Part shown: in pieces, positions 37,420 to 45,899 of the stretch
Layout: every line of letters begins with the position of its first letter
Position numbering within the stretch: position 1 is the first letter of the stretch
Source: Streptococcus xiaochunlingii
Lineage (GTDB): Bacteria; Bacillota; Bacilli; Lactobacillales; Streptococcaceae
DNA length: 64,000 nt
Reading direction: 5' to 3'
Assembly: GCF_006385805.1 (NCBI RefSeq)
Contig: NZ_VFSG01000001.1
Span: 1,364,001-1,428,000, forward strand
Program-made: the position numbers and the translations under genes
The notes under the pieces: model-generated
The model's input: only the letters and a program-made list of their open reading frames with translations
Told to the model about the DNA's origin: nothing
Databases searched by the model: none

Positions 37420-38670
37420 TTATTTCATTTTTGGAAACCATTGCTGATCCAAGAAACCTGAGAAGATCAGGAAGGACAGCATAACGGTGTTGAAGGTAAT
37501 AAAGATTCCAAGAGCCTGAGTCCAGCGATTATCTGGCAGGGGCTCAAGTCCTTTTGCTTTGCGCTCTTTATTCAGTGTCTTCTTCTTCCGAAGCCAGGCA
37601 TCATTGATCACGAGACCTAGACCGTGGAAGAGGCCATAAGCAACATAATACCAGGTCACTCCATGCCAGAAGCCCATGACCAACATATTGATGATATAGG
37701 CAACGTTTGACGTTGTAATCCGACTCTGAAAGACCTTGTTGCGCATCAAGACCATAACCAGACGCATAAAGACAAAGTCACGGAACCAGAAAGATAGGCT
37801 CATGTGCCAACGATTCCAAAATTCCTTTAAATCACGTGATTTGAAAGGGAGGTTAAAGTTGATTGGGCTCTTAATCCCCATCAGGTTGGATGCCGCAAGG
37901 GCAAACATGGAATAGCCTGCAAAGTCAAAGAAGAGGTCCAAACCAAAGACATACATCACCCCTAAGGTTCCTAGGTTAAAGACGCCCCCTTGAAGAAGGG
38001 CATAAGTCTTGACATGACCTAGCAAGAGATGACCAAAGATATGAGCTAGAATGAACTTATAGAGGAAGCCAAGCATGATATACTTGACGCCCTGCTCCAG
38101 CATATCGAGGAGCTCATCCCGATCTGGAATCGTTAGGTAATCTTCATTGAAACGTTTGAAGCGGTCGATCGGCCCACTTGAAAAAGTCGGCATAAAGAGC
38201 AAGAAACGCAAGAATTCCCAGAGACTAAATTCTTTGAGGGTCCCATCTCGCATCTCGATAATCATCCCTACCGCTCGGAAGGTCAGATAGGAAATTCCAA
38301 GGAAGCCCATCCAAGACTGGGTCCCATCAATGGCTGGTTGCACCTTCACAAAAACCAAGGGCAAAACGACCAAGAAAGAGTGAACATAAAAGACCCACTT
38401 GTTATCACGCTGGCTTCGATAGAATTTATAGGAGTAGACCCAAAGGATTTGCCAAAAGAGGTAGAAAAGAACCGCATAGATTTGTTTCAAATCCGTCCCT
38501 GTCAACATCAAAACAATAAAGGCTAGACTAACCAAGGCCTCATAGACTGGGAAACGCTTCTTAAAGAAGAGGCCAACAAAGATGGGCAATAAGGCCCCAA
38601 TCAGATAAATAAAGTAGACCGGGGTGCCATAGGGTTCTAAATGAGGGAGCTGTTTCAAGAACTCGATCAT
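37420..38670 (-). CDS. dltB: D-alanyl transfer protein DltB (MBOAT family)
   Basis: A 416-residue polytopic membrane O-acyltransferase with about 11 hydrophobic segments. The MBOAT core is visible as [20 protein letters not shown] and [18 protein letters not shown], the latter holding the catalytic His. It takes D-alanine from DltC. It overlaps the dltA stop by 4 bases. Confidence 0.96.
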   Translation of the reverse strand: MIEFLKQLPHLEPYGTPVYFIYLIGALLPIFVGLFFKKRFPVYEALVSLAFIVLMLTGTDLKQIYAVLFYLFWQILWVYSYKFYRSQRDNKWVFYVHSFLVVLPLVFVKVQPAIDGTQSWMGFLGISYLTFRAVGMIIEMRDGTLKEFSLWEFLRFLLFMPTFSSGPIDRFKRFNEDYLTIPDRDELLDMLEQGVKYIMLGFLYKFILAHIFGHLLLGHVKTYALLQGGVFNLGTLGVMYVFGLDLFFDFAGYSMFALAASNLMGIKSPINFNLPFKSRDLKEFWNRWHMSLSFWFRDFVFMRLVMVLMRNKVFQSRITTSNVAYIINMLVMGFWHGVTWYYVAYGLFHGLGLVINDAWLRKKKTLNKERKAKGLEPLPDNRWTQALGIFITFNTVMLSFLIFSGFLDQQWFPKMK

Positions 38671-40217
38671 CGATTGTTAACCTCACTAATCAACCCTTTG
38701 ATGTCGATTTTCCCGTTTGGAGTTAGCGGCAAGCTATCACGGTAAAGGAATTTTGAAGGCATCATATAAGACATCATGATGTGTTCCAAATCTTCCTTGA
38801 TCGCTTTGGTAATATCAATCTCTCGCTCAAATTGTTCTTTGACCCCATCTTTTAAGATGACATAGGCCAAGAGATTTTGCACCTTGTGATCTTTGTTGTA
38901 GCGCGGTACTGCGACAGCCGAGTCAATGTACTGAGATTTGTTCAAGTTTTGAGAAACATCTTCTAGCTCAATACGGTAGCCGTTAAACTTGATTTGGAAG
39001 TCCATCCGTCCACCATAGAGAAGGAGGCCTTCATCTGTCATGGTTCCGACATCTCCCGTATGGTAGGCTGGAAGACCTTCGAATTCGAAGAAGGCTTCTG
39101 CTGTTTTCTCTGGATTATTCATATAACCTTTTGAAACAGCTGGTCCAGATACGATGATTTCCCCTTGCTCTCCATTTGGCAATTTGTTCCCTTCCTCATC
39201 AATGATAAAGGTTGGAGAATCTTCTTTGGTATAGCCGATTGGCAAGCGTTTAAGAGTCGCTAACATCTCATCTGTGATAGCCACTGCCGACAAAGCAACA
39301 GTTGCTTCCGTTGGACCATAAGCATTGATGATGCGTGCATTTGGGAAACGCTCGCGCAATTTCTGAGCAGTTTTAACGGTCAACTCTTCCCCATCAAAGT
39401 AGAAATGGGTAATGCCTGGCATCTTTTCAGCATTAAAATCTTCAGACAGCATGGCCATATCTGCAAAAGATGGTGTTGAAGTCCAGATAGCGATAGGAAG
39501 AGAAAAAATGGTCGCAAAGAGTTGTTTGAAGTCTTGAGTGATGGCTGATGGAAGAGCAAAAAGGGTTCCACCAAGAGCCAAGGTCGGTGCCCAGTACATG
39601 ACAGACAAGTCAAAGGAATAAGGTGGTTGCGCCAACATTTGCGGACGCTCTGGCGTCGCAAATTCCTTGTCTGTGATCATCCAGTTAGTAAAGCTGAGCA
39701 AGTTATCATGCGAAATTTGCACCCCTTTTGGTTTTCCAGTTGTTCCAGAGGTAAAGATGATGTAGTAGTTATCATCCCCTTTGACAGGATGTTGCAAATC
39801 ATAAGCATTCTGAGCCGCATAAGCTTCACGCACTTGCTCCAAGGACATGATCGGAGCAGCTGGGTTTTCGATTGGAAACTCATTGATGGCAATGATCAGG
39901 CTTGGCTCAGCCACTTCAAGAATGGCAGACACGCGCTCCAAGGCCGAATGGCTATCAATTGGGATATAAGCATGGCCAGATTTGGTCAAGGCCACAAAGG
40001 TTGCCAACATTTCATATTCTTGACCACCAAAGACCACAACAGGTGACTTTTCAGGAAGTCCCATTTGGTCAATGTGGGCTGCTAAGCTATCTGAGTCTGC
40101 CTTCAATTGGCCATAGGTATGCTCTTCTCCAAGGACATTGTAGACAGGATAGTCTGGTTGCAGTTGGGCGAAGCGCTCAATCGCCTCGATCATATCAGTA
40201 ATTGGTTGGTTTGACAC
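38667..40217 (-). CDS. dltA: D-alanine--DltC ligase DltA
   Basis: A 516-residue ANL-family adenylating enzyme that activates D-alanine with ATP and loads DltC. The P-loop is [19 protein letters not shown]; other core motifs are [18 protein letters not shown] and the C-terminal lysine in [12 protein letters not shown]. Translation starts at GTG 40217, with AAAGGAGAT seven bases upstream; the first internal ATG would remove eight conserved residues. dltX ends about 15 bp upstream. Confidence 0.97.
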   Translation of the reverse strand: MSNQPITDMIEAIERFAQLQPDYPVYNVLGEEHTYGQLKADSDSLAAHIDQMGLPEKSPVVVFGGQEYEMLATFVALTKSGHAYIPIDSHSALERVSAILEVAEPSLIIAINEFPIENPAAPIMSLEQVREAYAAQNAYDLQHPVKGDDNYYIIFTSGTTGKPKGVQISHDNLLSFTNWMITDKEFATPERPQMLAQPPYSFDLSVMYWAPTLALGGTLFALPSAITQDFKQLFATIFSLPIAIWTSTPSFADMAMLSEDFNAEKMPGITHFYFDGEELTVKTAQKLRERFPNARIINAYGPTEATVALSAVAITDEMLATLKRLPIGYTKEDSPTFIIDEEGNKLPNGEQGEIIVSGPAVSKGYMNNPEKTAEAFFEFEGLPAYHTGDVGTMTDEGLLLYGGRMDFQIKFNGYRIELEDVSQNLNKSQYIDSAVAVPRYNKDHKVQNLLAYVILKDGVKEQFEREIDITKAIKEDLEHIMMSYMMPSKFLYRDSLPLTPNGKIDIKGLISEVNNR

Positions 40218-40231
40218 GGTAGGGATCTCCT

Positions 40232-40360
40232 TTAAAATTCATTATAGATAAAGCCACCCTGACCTTGACCAAGGTAACTAAAGAAATAGAGTAGGGCTAA
40301 GAAAATAGCGAAATACAAAATTGTTTGCCCTATAAATTTATAAAGTGTTTTATGTTTCAT
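40232..40360 (-). CDS. dltX: teichoic acid D-Ala incorporation-associated protein DltX
   Basis: A 42-residue single-pass membrane protein, first gene of the dlt operon. The sequence starts [20 protein letters not shown], with a membrane helix at about 12-29, and ends in the conserved DltX motif GGFIYNEF. DltX is required for D-alanylation in several Firmicutes; its C-terminal motif engages the DltB/DltD machinery as an acyl acceptor or intermediary. Its stop is followed directly by the dltA ribosome-binding site. Confidence 0.93.
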   Translation of the reverse strand: MKHKTLYKFIGQTILYFAIFLALLYFFSYLGQGQGGFIYNEF

Positions 40361-40393
40361 CTTTTTCACTCTTCATTTTGATTTTCACTGACT

Positions 40394-40423
40394 ATTTTAC
40401 CATTTTTTGTTCAGTCATAGCAA
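40394..40423 (-). promoter_or_regulatory. promoter of dltXABCD
   Basis: Minus strand TTGCTA, 18-bp spacer, TGG-TAAAAT (extended -10), about 35 bp before dltX. Confidence 0.6.
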
Positions 40424-40445
40424 TCCAAACACAAAGAAATAATAC

Positions 40446-40462
40446 TAGAAAACGTTACCATA
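40446..40462. promoter_or_regulatory. cre-like (CcpA) site upstream of the dlt promoter
   Basis: Minus strand ATGGTAACGTTTTCTA fits the cre consensus WTGNNARCGNWWWCAW except for T in place of A in the terminal CA. It is about 23 bp upstream of the -35. The core also resembles the MalR sites in this window. Functional use is uncertain. Confidence 0.4.
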
Positions 40463-40506
40463 CGAGACGATTACTATCCTAATTTAAGCCAACCGCTATC
40501 TAAGCC

Positions 40507-41772
40507 TTATCTTGCCGTTTCGCAACTCTGACGAATCAACTCCAAACACTTGTCTAGATCTACATCTCTTTCAAAATGGTCGGGACTCCAGGGAACCTCT
40601 ATATCCGGCTCCACACCTTGATCCGTCATTCCTTTTCCTTGATCCAAGCTTAGACAGCGAGAAGTAGGAAACATCAATCGATAATCCCCATAATCAACAG
40701 TACAACAATTGGAATAGTCTAAAATTCCTAGAGTTGGTCTACCTACCACTGTTACCTTCTTAAACTGCTTCATCATCTGGACAAAATTATCACCAGATGA
40801 TCCACAATAAATATCTGATAAGATAAAGATCTGTTCGGGATATTGGCCACCTCTAACCTCTGGTAAGAATTCCTCGCTTTCTTGCTGATACGGTACATAG
40901 CCTTTCCCCCGATTGTGGATCAACTCCTCTTTCATATCTTCAAGTAGTTTAGTTGTTTCAGGACTAATTTCTTCCTGTTGCATCCAGTCCTCAAAGTCTT
41001 TCAAGCGTAAGTCGACATTGCGTTCCGTGTATAGAATTTCCATGCCATCATCGTCCCAGTCAAGCGAATCATAGCCCTGATCCTTCTCTAAGCCTAGATG
41101 TAATAGAGGGAGATACAGAGAATCTGCCCCTCCGCCGTTCTGTCGGACATCAATGAGAAGGAACTTGACCTCCGTCATCATCGGTAAACACTCTTGATAT
41201 ACCCGACTAATAGCTCCTTCATCCATAAAATTATCCAGACGAAGATAAAGAATCTCATCGTCTAATCGTTTCCAAAAAATCTGATCTTGGATTGGTTCTC
41301 GACTGGGCACTACTTCAATGGTCTTTTCTACCCCCTCCCGAAGCAGGGTGACCCTTGTGGACTGAGAGATCAAATCTGCCCATTCTCGGTAGTGTCTTTC
41401 AGGGGTCTTACTGATAAAATAGTCCTTATGAAGAGACGCTACCTGCTCCAAGTCACTTCCATCCAAAGCTAAGATCTGATCTCCTGCTTGGAGTCCCGTG
41501 TCTTCATTCGCCTTTTCAACATAAAGTTGATGGTCCATTACGCGTAAGAGAAAGCCTTTCTGCCTAGCTTTTTTATTCTGAAAGGAGATATGGCCAATAA
41601 TTCCAAAACTAGCTAGGTAAGTCTTAACTTGATAGAGAAAGGCATCATCCGTCATATCATCTGTCATTTTTTCTCGAAAAGGCTCTGGATCGCATCCTTT
41701 TCGGTCTTTGATGGTAGATGAATCGTGAGTCATAATGGAGACGACATCTTCAAAAATAGCTCTTTTTCTCAT
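40507..41772 (-). CDS. S41 family (C-terminal processing-like) peptidase
   Basis: A 421-residue protein with no signal peptide or transmembrane segment, so probably cytoplasmic. A PDZ-like region (about 70-160) has NEDTGLQAGDQILALDGSDL. The S41 core follows, with FLLIDVRQNGGGADSLYL and the nucleophile segment ILSDIYCGSSGDNFVQMMKQ, then GRPTLGILDYSN. The N-terminal 60 residues are charged and lack clear homology. Classic secreted CtpA-type proteases have a signal; this branch is closer to the intracellular or interphotoreceptor-retinoid-binding-like S41 enzymes. It is a single gene whose promoter carries a perfect CiaR-type box, which would tie it to cell-envelope stress. Confidence 0.85.
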   Translation of the reverse strand: MRKRAIFEDVVSIMTHDSSTIKDRKGCDPEPFREKMTDDMTDDAFLYQVKTYLASFGIIGHISFQNKKARQKGFLLRVMDHQLYVEKANEDTGLQAGDQILALDGSDLEQVASLHKDYFISKTPERHYREWADLISQSTRVTLLREGVEKTIEVVPSREPIQDQIFWKRLDDEILYLRLDNFMDEGAISRVYQECLPMMTEVKFLLIDVRQNGGGADSLYLPLLHLGLEKDQGYDSLDWDDDGMEILYTERNVDLRLKDFEDWMQQEEISPETTKLLEDMKEELIHNRGKGYVPYQQESEEFLPEVRGGQYPEQIFILSDIYCGSSGDNFVQMMKQFKKVTVVGRPTLGILDYSNCCTVDYGDYRLMFPTSRCLSLDQGKGMTDQGVEPDIEVPWSPDHFERDVDLDKCLELIRQSCETAR

Positions 41773-41799
41773 GCAGGACTCCTTAAATTTTTTAGAAAT

Positions 41800-41831
41800 A
41801 GTATACCACTTTTCCTTAAAAAGTTCTTAAA
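41800..41831 (-). promoter_or_regulatory. promoter with CiaR-type box ahead of the S41 peptidase gene
   Basis: Minus strand TTTAAG-AACTT-TTTAAG (41831-41815), 9 bp, then TATACT (-10, 41805-41800). This is an exact match to the streptococcal CiaR direct repeat NTTAAG-N5-WTTAAG, placed at the close -10 distance known from CiaR-activated promoters. No good -35 hexamer is present, consistent with activator dependence. Confidence 0.75.
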
Positions 41832-41840
41832 AGCCTAAAA

Positions 41841-42016
41841 AGAGGCTGGGACAAAAGTCCTAGCCTCTCAATTGTCTTTGCATTGTCGAGCAAGACGCAG
41901 TGGTTGAGTGGGCTCTACTACGCTGATTTCATCAGCTTTTATAGCCCTACTCAACTGTGCGGAGGTGGGACGACGAAATCGAATTCTAACGAATTACCGA
42001 TATCTGTCCCACTCTC
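41841..42016. repeat. 176-bp intergenic repeat, copy 2
   Basis: Second copy of the element at 1331-1506, same orientation and length, about nine differences. It fills the gap between the CiaR-type box and the 3' end of the DUF4956 gene; its leading hairpin and complementary ends are conserved. Confidence 0.85.
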
Positions 42017-42018
42017 TT

Positions 42019-42702
42019 CTATAAGTTCTTTCTTTTCTTAGCCTTCTTAGTCAAGGATACATCGCAATGATAAATTTCTTCTGTTAGGAGGGTCGTCATT
42101 GCAAAATCGTCAACTTCTGGTCTCAGATCCACTTCATAATCCAAGGTAAGCTGTTCCCCATTTTGGCTTGTATTGACCGAAATCAAATCGACTTCTGTAC
42201 AATTGCGTTCCAATAAATGGCTGATCCTATCCGCCATCCTAGACTTATTTTCTAGCTCAATCGTCAGATGACGGCGCCGTTGGTGGTCGGTCTTACTTTG
42301 CTTGGTTTCGAGCAAGAGCCAGATAGCTAACAGAAAGGCCGTGAACAAAACTGCCAATAAGAGGTAGCCCGACCCCGCTGCTAAACCAATAATCATGGCT
42401 AGGAAAATCGCGATCAATTCTCTCGAGCCGCTGGTAGCGGAACGAAATCGAATCAAGCTAAAGGTCCCTGCTACTGCGATCGAGGTCCCCAGACTCCCAT
42501 TCACCAGGAAAATCATCAGGGTCATCATGCAGGGAAGCAAGGTGAGACTGACGATAAATTCACGCGTATAGAGGGTACGGTATTTGTAGGTCCAAGACAG
42601 GGCCATCCCGAGCACCAGGCTGACCAGTAAGGCTAGCATCAGGCGCACCGGATCTACGGTTGCCGTAGCGTTATTAAAAATAGAATCAAATAGATTAGAC
42701 AT
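42019..42702 (-). CDS. DUF4956 membrane protein
   Basis: A 227-residue protein with four predicted helices (about 20-36, 48-66, 74-85 with adjacent loop, 96-128) and a cytoplasmic C-terminal domain. The family signature between helices reads GTFSLIRFRSATSGSREL. The frame extends 13 codons upstream into the VTC gene; ATG 42702 matches the family start and overlaps the VTC stop by 8 bases. DUF4956 genes regularly accompany VTC-domain and CotH or DUF4353 genes; the biochemical role is unknown. Probable membrane partner of the polymerase. Confidence 0.86.
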   Translation of the reverse strand: MSNLFDSIFNNATATVDPVRLMLALLVSLVLGMALSWTYKYRTLYTREFIVSLTLLPCMMTLMIFLVNGSLGTSIAVAGTFSLIRFRSATSGSRELIAIFLAMIIGLAAGSGYLLLAVLFTAFLLAIWLLLETKQSKTDHQRRRHLTIELENKSRMADRISHLLERNCTEVDLISVNTSQNGEQLTLDYEVDLRPEVDDFAMTTLLTEEIYHCDVSLTKKAKKRKNL

Positions 42703-43474
42703 AGGCAGCACCTGTCCTTTCTTGAATTGGCGTTGGTGCATAGTCTAAGCCTTGTGACTTATGGTAGGCACAACTGTATTTCGAAAATTTCTGTTTGACC
42801 AGTCCGTACTTATCCAGAATGTCCTTCAGCCACTGAGGTTCTTCACCTGGGGCCTTGATTTCCATAACGATGGTATTTTCTTCTAATAAAGGCTCACCAG
42901 CTTTCCCACAAAGGAGACTGACTTGCTGATCACGATAGACCAAGTTTTGATCCAGAGTGACCCGAATCTTATTGTAAGGATAGCCTTGGATGCTCTTCTT
43001 TTCTTTTAAGGACAAACGATCATAATAGATGTACATCTGGGGCTGTAGTCGGTTATCATAGCGCTGGCACAAAGCTTGGATTTCTTGCACCAAATCCAGA
43101 TCCTGAATGGTCTGATCCACTAGTCCATCCGTCATGAGGCGGGTGATGGAGGAAGGGTTCGAGACCAGGCGGAACTTATGACCAATTCCTTCTGCATCCT
43201 TTGATTTTACTTCTAGAAAAGCCGGACTCTCCACTGTTGGATGCTCCACATAGGTCCGCATCCGGATCTTTTCACGACGGTTCTGTTTAGCAAGAGCATC
43301 TTGGATCACATCAAAGTCTTCGGTATCAAAATAGATATTCGAAATCGTGGAGATGGGATAATCGTCTTCAACAACATATTTCTTCAAATCTTTCAATAAA
43401 TCATCCAAGTCTTCTTTATTCACCACATATTTGGTTTCAATCCGCTTGAAGCTTGTCTCTACCGTTTTTTTCAT
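42695..43474 (-). CDS. VTC-domain (triphosphate-tunnel) polyphosphate polymerase-like protein
   Basis: A 259-residue VTC-domain protein. The triphosphate-tunnel fold is indicated by KRIETKYVV at the N-terminus, NIYFDTEDFDVIQDALAKQN, RREKIRMRTY, AFLEVKSKD and VMEIKAPGE, with the alternating basic and acidic tunnel residues expected. In yeast Vtc4 this domain makes polyphosphate from ATP. Bacterial homologues are often fused or paired with DUF4956 and a secreted β-helix protein, and their product is not established. First gene of a two-gene operon, divergent from the DUF4353 lipoprotein. AAGGAG precedes ATG 43474. Confidence 0.9.
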   Translation of the reverse strand: MKKTVETSFKRIETKYVVNKEDLDDLLKDLKKYVVEDDYPISTISNIYFDTEDFDVIQDALAKQNRREKIRMRTYVEHPTVESPAFLEVKSKDAEGIGHKFRLVSNPSSITRLMTDGLVDQTIQDLDLVQEIQALCQRYDNRLQPQMYIYYDRLSLKEKKSIQGYPYNKIRVTLDQNLVYRDQQVSLLCGKAGEPLLEENTIVMEIKAPGEEPQWLKDILDKYGLVKQKFSKYSCAYHKSQGLDYAPTPIQERTGAAYV

Positions 43475-43574
43475 GTTTTTCTCCTTTTGTTCAATAAAAA
43501 GTTATCATTTTCTTTATCGTTTTTGTTGCAAAGCCACAAGTCGCTTTACTTGTTCCTTAGTTTAGTTGCCTTTT

Positions 43575-43667
43575 CTTAAGCTTTCATTAAGCCAAACTTA
43601 AAGAAAACTAAAGTTAAGGTTCCTTTCAGAAAAACTTCAGGAAACTTTCAGCTAGCAACTTTAGACT
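43575..43667 (+). promoter_or_regulatory. array of 11-bp-phased hexamers upstream of the DUF4353 lipoprotein
   Basis: Hexamers CTTAAG (43575), ATTAAG (43586), CTTAAA (43597), CTAAAG (43608), then GTTAAG (43613), TTTCAG (43624), CTTCAG (43635) and TTTCAG (43646) are each spaced 11 bp start to start within the two phases. The first two match the CiaR consensus NTTAAG-N5-WTTAAG. A possible -10, TAGACT (43662-43667), lies 10 bp after the last hexamer, the geometry of OmpR/PhoB-type activation. Confidence 0.6.
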
Positions 43668-43700
43668 AGGAGCATATCAAGGGAACGAGAGGAAAAGCTC

Positions 43701-44951
43701 ATGAAATCAAACAAATGGAAATTCTTATTAACGGGGGCCGCAACCCTCACCTTACTGACAGCTTGTACCCAGGCGTCATCACAATCAGCTACAAAAAGCA
43801 ATACTGCACAAACAACCGCTACTTCTACTTCAAAAAATAAAACAAACAATTCCAACTATTTTACAGATAAGGACAAGGACACCTCTTATGATGAAAGTAA
43901 AGCCTCTACTGTAAAACTATCTGGATCTTCTGCAAGTGTATCAGGTGACGGCGTAGCTGTATCTGGATCAACTGTGACCATCTCAAAGGCTGGAACCTAT
44001 GTCATCTCTGGTGAATCCGATGGAGTTCAAATCAAGGTCGAAGCGGGTGACTCAGATGATGTTCACATCGTCTTGAAAGGCGTTACCATGACCAACACCA
44101 ACGCGCCAATTTCTGCTACGAAAGCAGGGCATGTCTACCTCACTCTAGCAGACGGCACGACCAATACCTTGTCTGATTCAAGTTCAAACAATGATGAAGA
44201 TGCCGACGCAGTGATCTTCTCTAAGGGCGACCTCACCATCAATGGTTCAGGTACGCTCAACATTGACGCTAAGAAGAACAACGGTATCAAAGCCAATGAC
44301 ACTCTCCATATCACAGGTGGAACCTATAAGATCACGGCTGTTGGAGATGCCTTCAACGTCAATGATGAACTCAATATCACTGGTACGACCATGACCATCG
44401 ATGCAGATGAAGATGCAGTCAAGGTGGATAACGATGAAGATACATCTGTCGGAACCATGTATCTGTCTGACAATACCATGACCATTTCAGCTGGGGACGA
44501 TGGCATCCATGCTTCTGGTGATCTAGTCATCGATAGCGGAACTTACAAGGTGACCGAGTCTGTCGAAGGCCTTGAAGGAAAATCAATCACCATTAACGGT
44601 GGAGATATCACCATCTACGCAAGCGATGACGGTGTCAATGCGGCCAATGCCAATGCCAACCAAGATGAAATTTTCTTCACCATGAATGGTGGAACCATCA
44701 ACGTTGAAGTTGGGCAAGGCGATACCGATCCAATCGACTCTAACGGCAATGTCACTGTGACTGGAGGAACCATCAATTTGACGGGGCAATCCGGCTTTGA
44801 CTTTGATGGAACAGCTACCTACACAGGCGGAGATATCTATATCAACGGTGAAAAACAAACAGAAATTGTCAACTCCATGCCTGGAGGCGGTGGGGCTCCC
44901 GGAGGTGGCGGACCTCAAGGCGGTGGACCTGGCAAGCCTGGTGGACGCTAA
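43701..44951 (+). CDS. DUF4353 carbohydrate-binding-domain lipoprotein
   Basis: A 416-residue lipoprotein. The lipobox is LLTAC (Cys22), followed by a Ser/Thr/Asn linker to about residue 60. The body is a repeated β-strand pattern (ITINGGDITIYASDDGVNAA, GSGTLNIDAKKNNGIKAND) typical of a right-handed parallel β-helix of the DUF4353/Cthe_2159 type, which in clostridia binds acidic polysaccharide. It is rich in Asp that could bind calcium (IDADEDAVKVDNDEDT). The C-terminus is a Gly/Pro tail of about 22 residues (PGGGGAPGGGGPQGGG...). Divergent from the VTC-DUF4956 operon, its usual partner. Ligand unknown. Confidence 0.87.
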   Translation: MKSNKWKFLLTGAATLTLLTACTQASSQSATKSNTAQTTATSTSKNKTNNSNYFTDKDKDTSYDESKASTVKLSGSSASVSGDGVAVSGSTVTISKAGTYVISGESDGVQIKVEAGDSDDVHIVLKGVTMTNTNAPISATKAGHVYLTLADGTTNTLSDSSSNNDEDADAVIFSKGDLTINGSGTLNIDAKKNNGIKANDTLHITGGTYKITAVGDAFNVNDELNITGTTMTIDADEDAVKVDNDEDTSVGTMYLSDNTMTISAGDDGIHASGDLVIDSGTYKVTESVEGLEGKSITINGGDITIYASDDGVNAANANANQDEIFFTMNGGTINVEVGQGDTDPIDSNGNVTVTGGTINLTGQSGFDFDGTATYTGGDIYINGEKQTEIVNSMPGGGGAPGGGGPQGGGPGKPGGR

Positions 44952-45042
44952 GTCCTTCTTCCAAGGCCACTAACTGAAGCACACAAGAGTTATTAAAAGA
45001 TGACTCCCTCGCTTCAAATGAGATCACAAGGAGCTGACCCTT

Positions 45043-45098
45043 ACAGGAGAGAAAGCTTGTATGAATACCTACTTCGTACAAGCTCTCTCCTGTTTTTT
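45043..45098 (+). terminator. terminator of the DUF4353 lipoprotein gene
   Basis: ACAGGAGAGA-A-AGCTTGTA pairs with TACAAGCT-CTCTCCTGT around a 15-nt loop, then TTTTTT. Very strong stem about 90 bp after the stop. Confidence 0.9.
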
Positions 45099-45165
45099 CG
45101 TGCTTTCCAAGCTTTTATAGTGTACAATAGAAGAAATAGCGCTCTATGATTAGAAAGGGATTTAT

Positions 45166-45834
45166 ATGATGTCTAAAAAAATTACTCTCCTTGCAACGCT
45201 CTTTTTGAGTCTTTTCTTCTTGACAGCCTGTATGTCTGATTTTCAATCATATTTCAAACCGGAAGAAACGAGCTCTCGTGCCTCTTCTAAAAAACAAGAG
45301 AAAAGTGAAAAAGAAGCCTCATCGTCAAAAAAATCATCTAAAGCTAGCTCTTCCAAAAAAGAGAAGAAAGAGTCTGAGACAGAAACCAGCTCTAGTAAAA
45401 AAATGGAGGAGCTCCCTGCCAATGCTAGCGAAGCTCCAACAGACAAGATCTATGCAACAGGCGATTCTGTCGTTTACTATAGAAAAGATGGCGATACATT
45501 AGAAGCCGCAACACCGGATTACGAAGGCTATACTAAAAAATTTGTTCAAAAAATTCTTGGGGAACCTGAAAATGTCCTTAACGACCCAAAGTATCTGGTC
45601 GAAACCTTCTCAGAAAAGGAACGGGAAAACCTCGTGAAACTCTATCAAGAGGGACACTTAACAGATGAACAGCTTCGTGCTTTTTGGGCTGGTGCGATCG
45701 ATATCGCTCAAGCCACTAGGTTCGGTCAAACGTACACGGTTTATATCTACAAACAGGGCCAAGTACAGCTGGTCTTCAAAGAAGATAACCTTATCTACAT
45801 CACTCCAAATCCAGAAGTGCTTTATTTTAACTAA
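45166..45834 (+). CDS. lipoprotein with Ser/Lys-rich linker (DUF4947-like)
   Basis: A 222-residue lipoprotein with lipobox FFLTAC (Cys22). Residues about 32-80 are a low-complexity Ser/Lys/Glu linker (SSSKKSSKASSSKKEKKE), followed by a globular C-terminal domain (YATGDSVVYYRKDGDTLEAA, YKQGQVQLVFKEDNLIYI). It resembles streptococcal DUF4947 lipoproteins; function unknown. Translation may begin at either of two adjacent ATGs. It has its own upstream TACAAT -10-like element and ends at a bidirectional terminator shared with the converging yhgE-like gene. Confidence 0.8.
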   Translation: MMSKKITLLATLFLSLFFLTACMSDFQSYFKPEETSSRASSKKQEKSEKEASSSKKSSKASSSKKEKKESETETSSSKKMEELPANASEAPTDKIYATGDSVVYYRKDGDTLEAATPDYEGYTKKFVQKILGEPENVLNDPKYLVETFSEKERENLVKLYQEGHLTDEQLRAFWAGAIDIAQATRFGQTYTVYIYKQGQVQLVFKEDNLIYITPNPEVLYFN

Positions 45835-45835
45835 G

Positions 45836-45874
45836 AAAAAGCCCTCTTCTCTATTGAGAAGAGGGCTTTGTTTC
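45836..45874. terminator. bidirectional terminator
   Basis: AAAAAGCCCTCTTCTC, loop TATT, GAGAAGAGGGCTTTGTTT between the converging lipoprotein and YhgE/Pip genes. Confidence 0.92.
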
Positions 45875-45899
45875 ACATGAAACTTTAGATAGAGGAAGC

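Noticed and set aside
40361..40506. CiaR control of dltXABCD
   Set aside because: Only one TTTAAG half-site (about 40480) is present upstream of the dlt promoter, without a partner at 11 bp.
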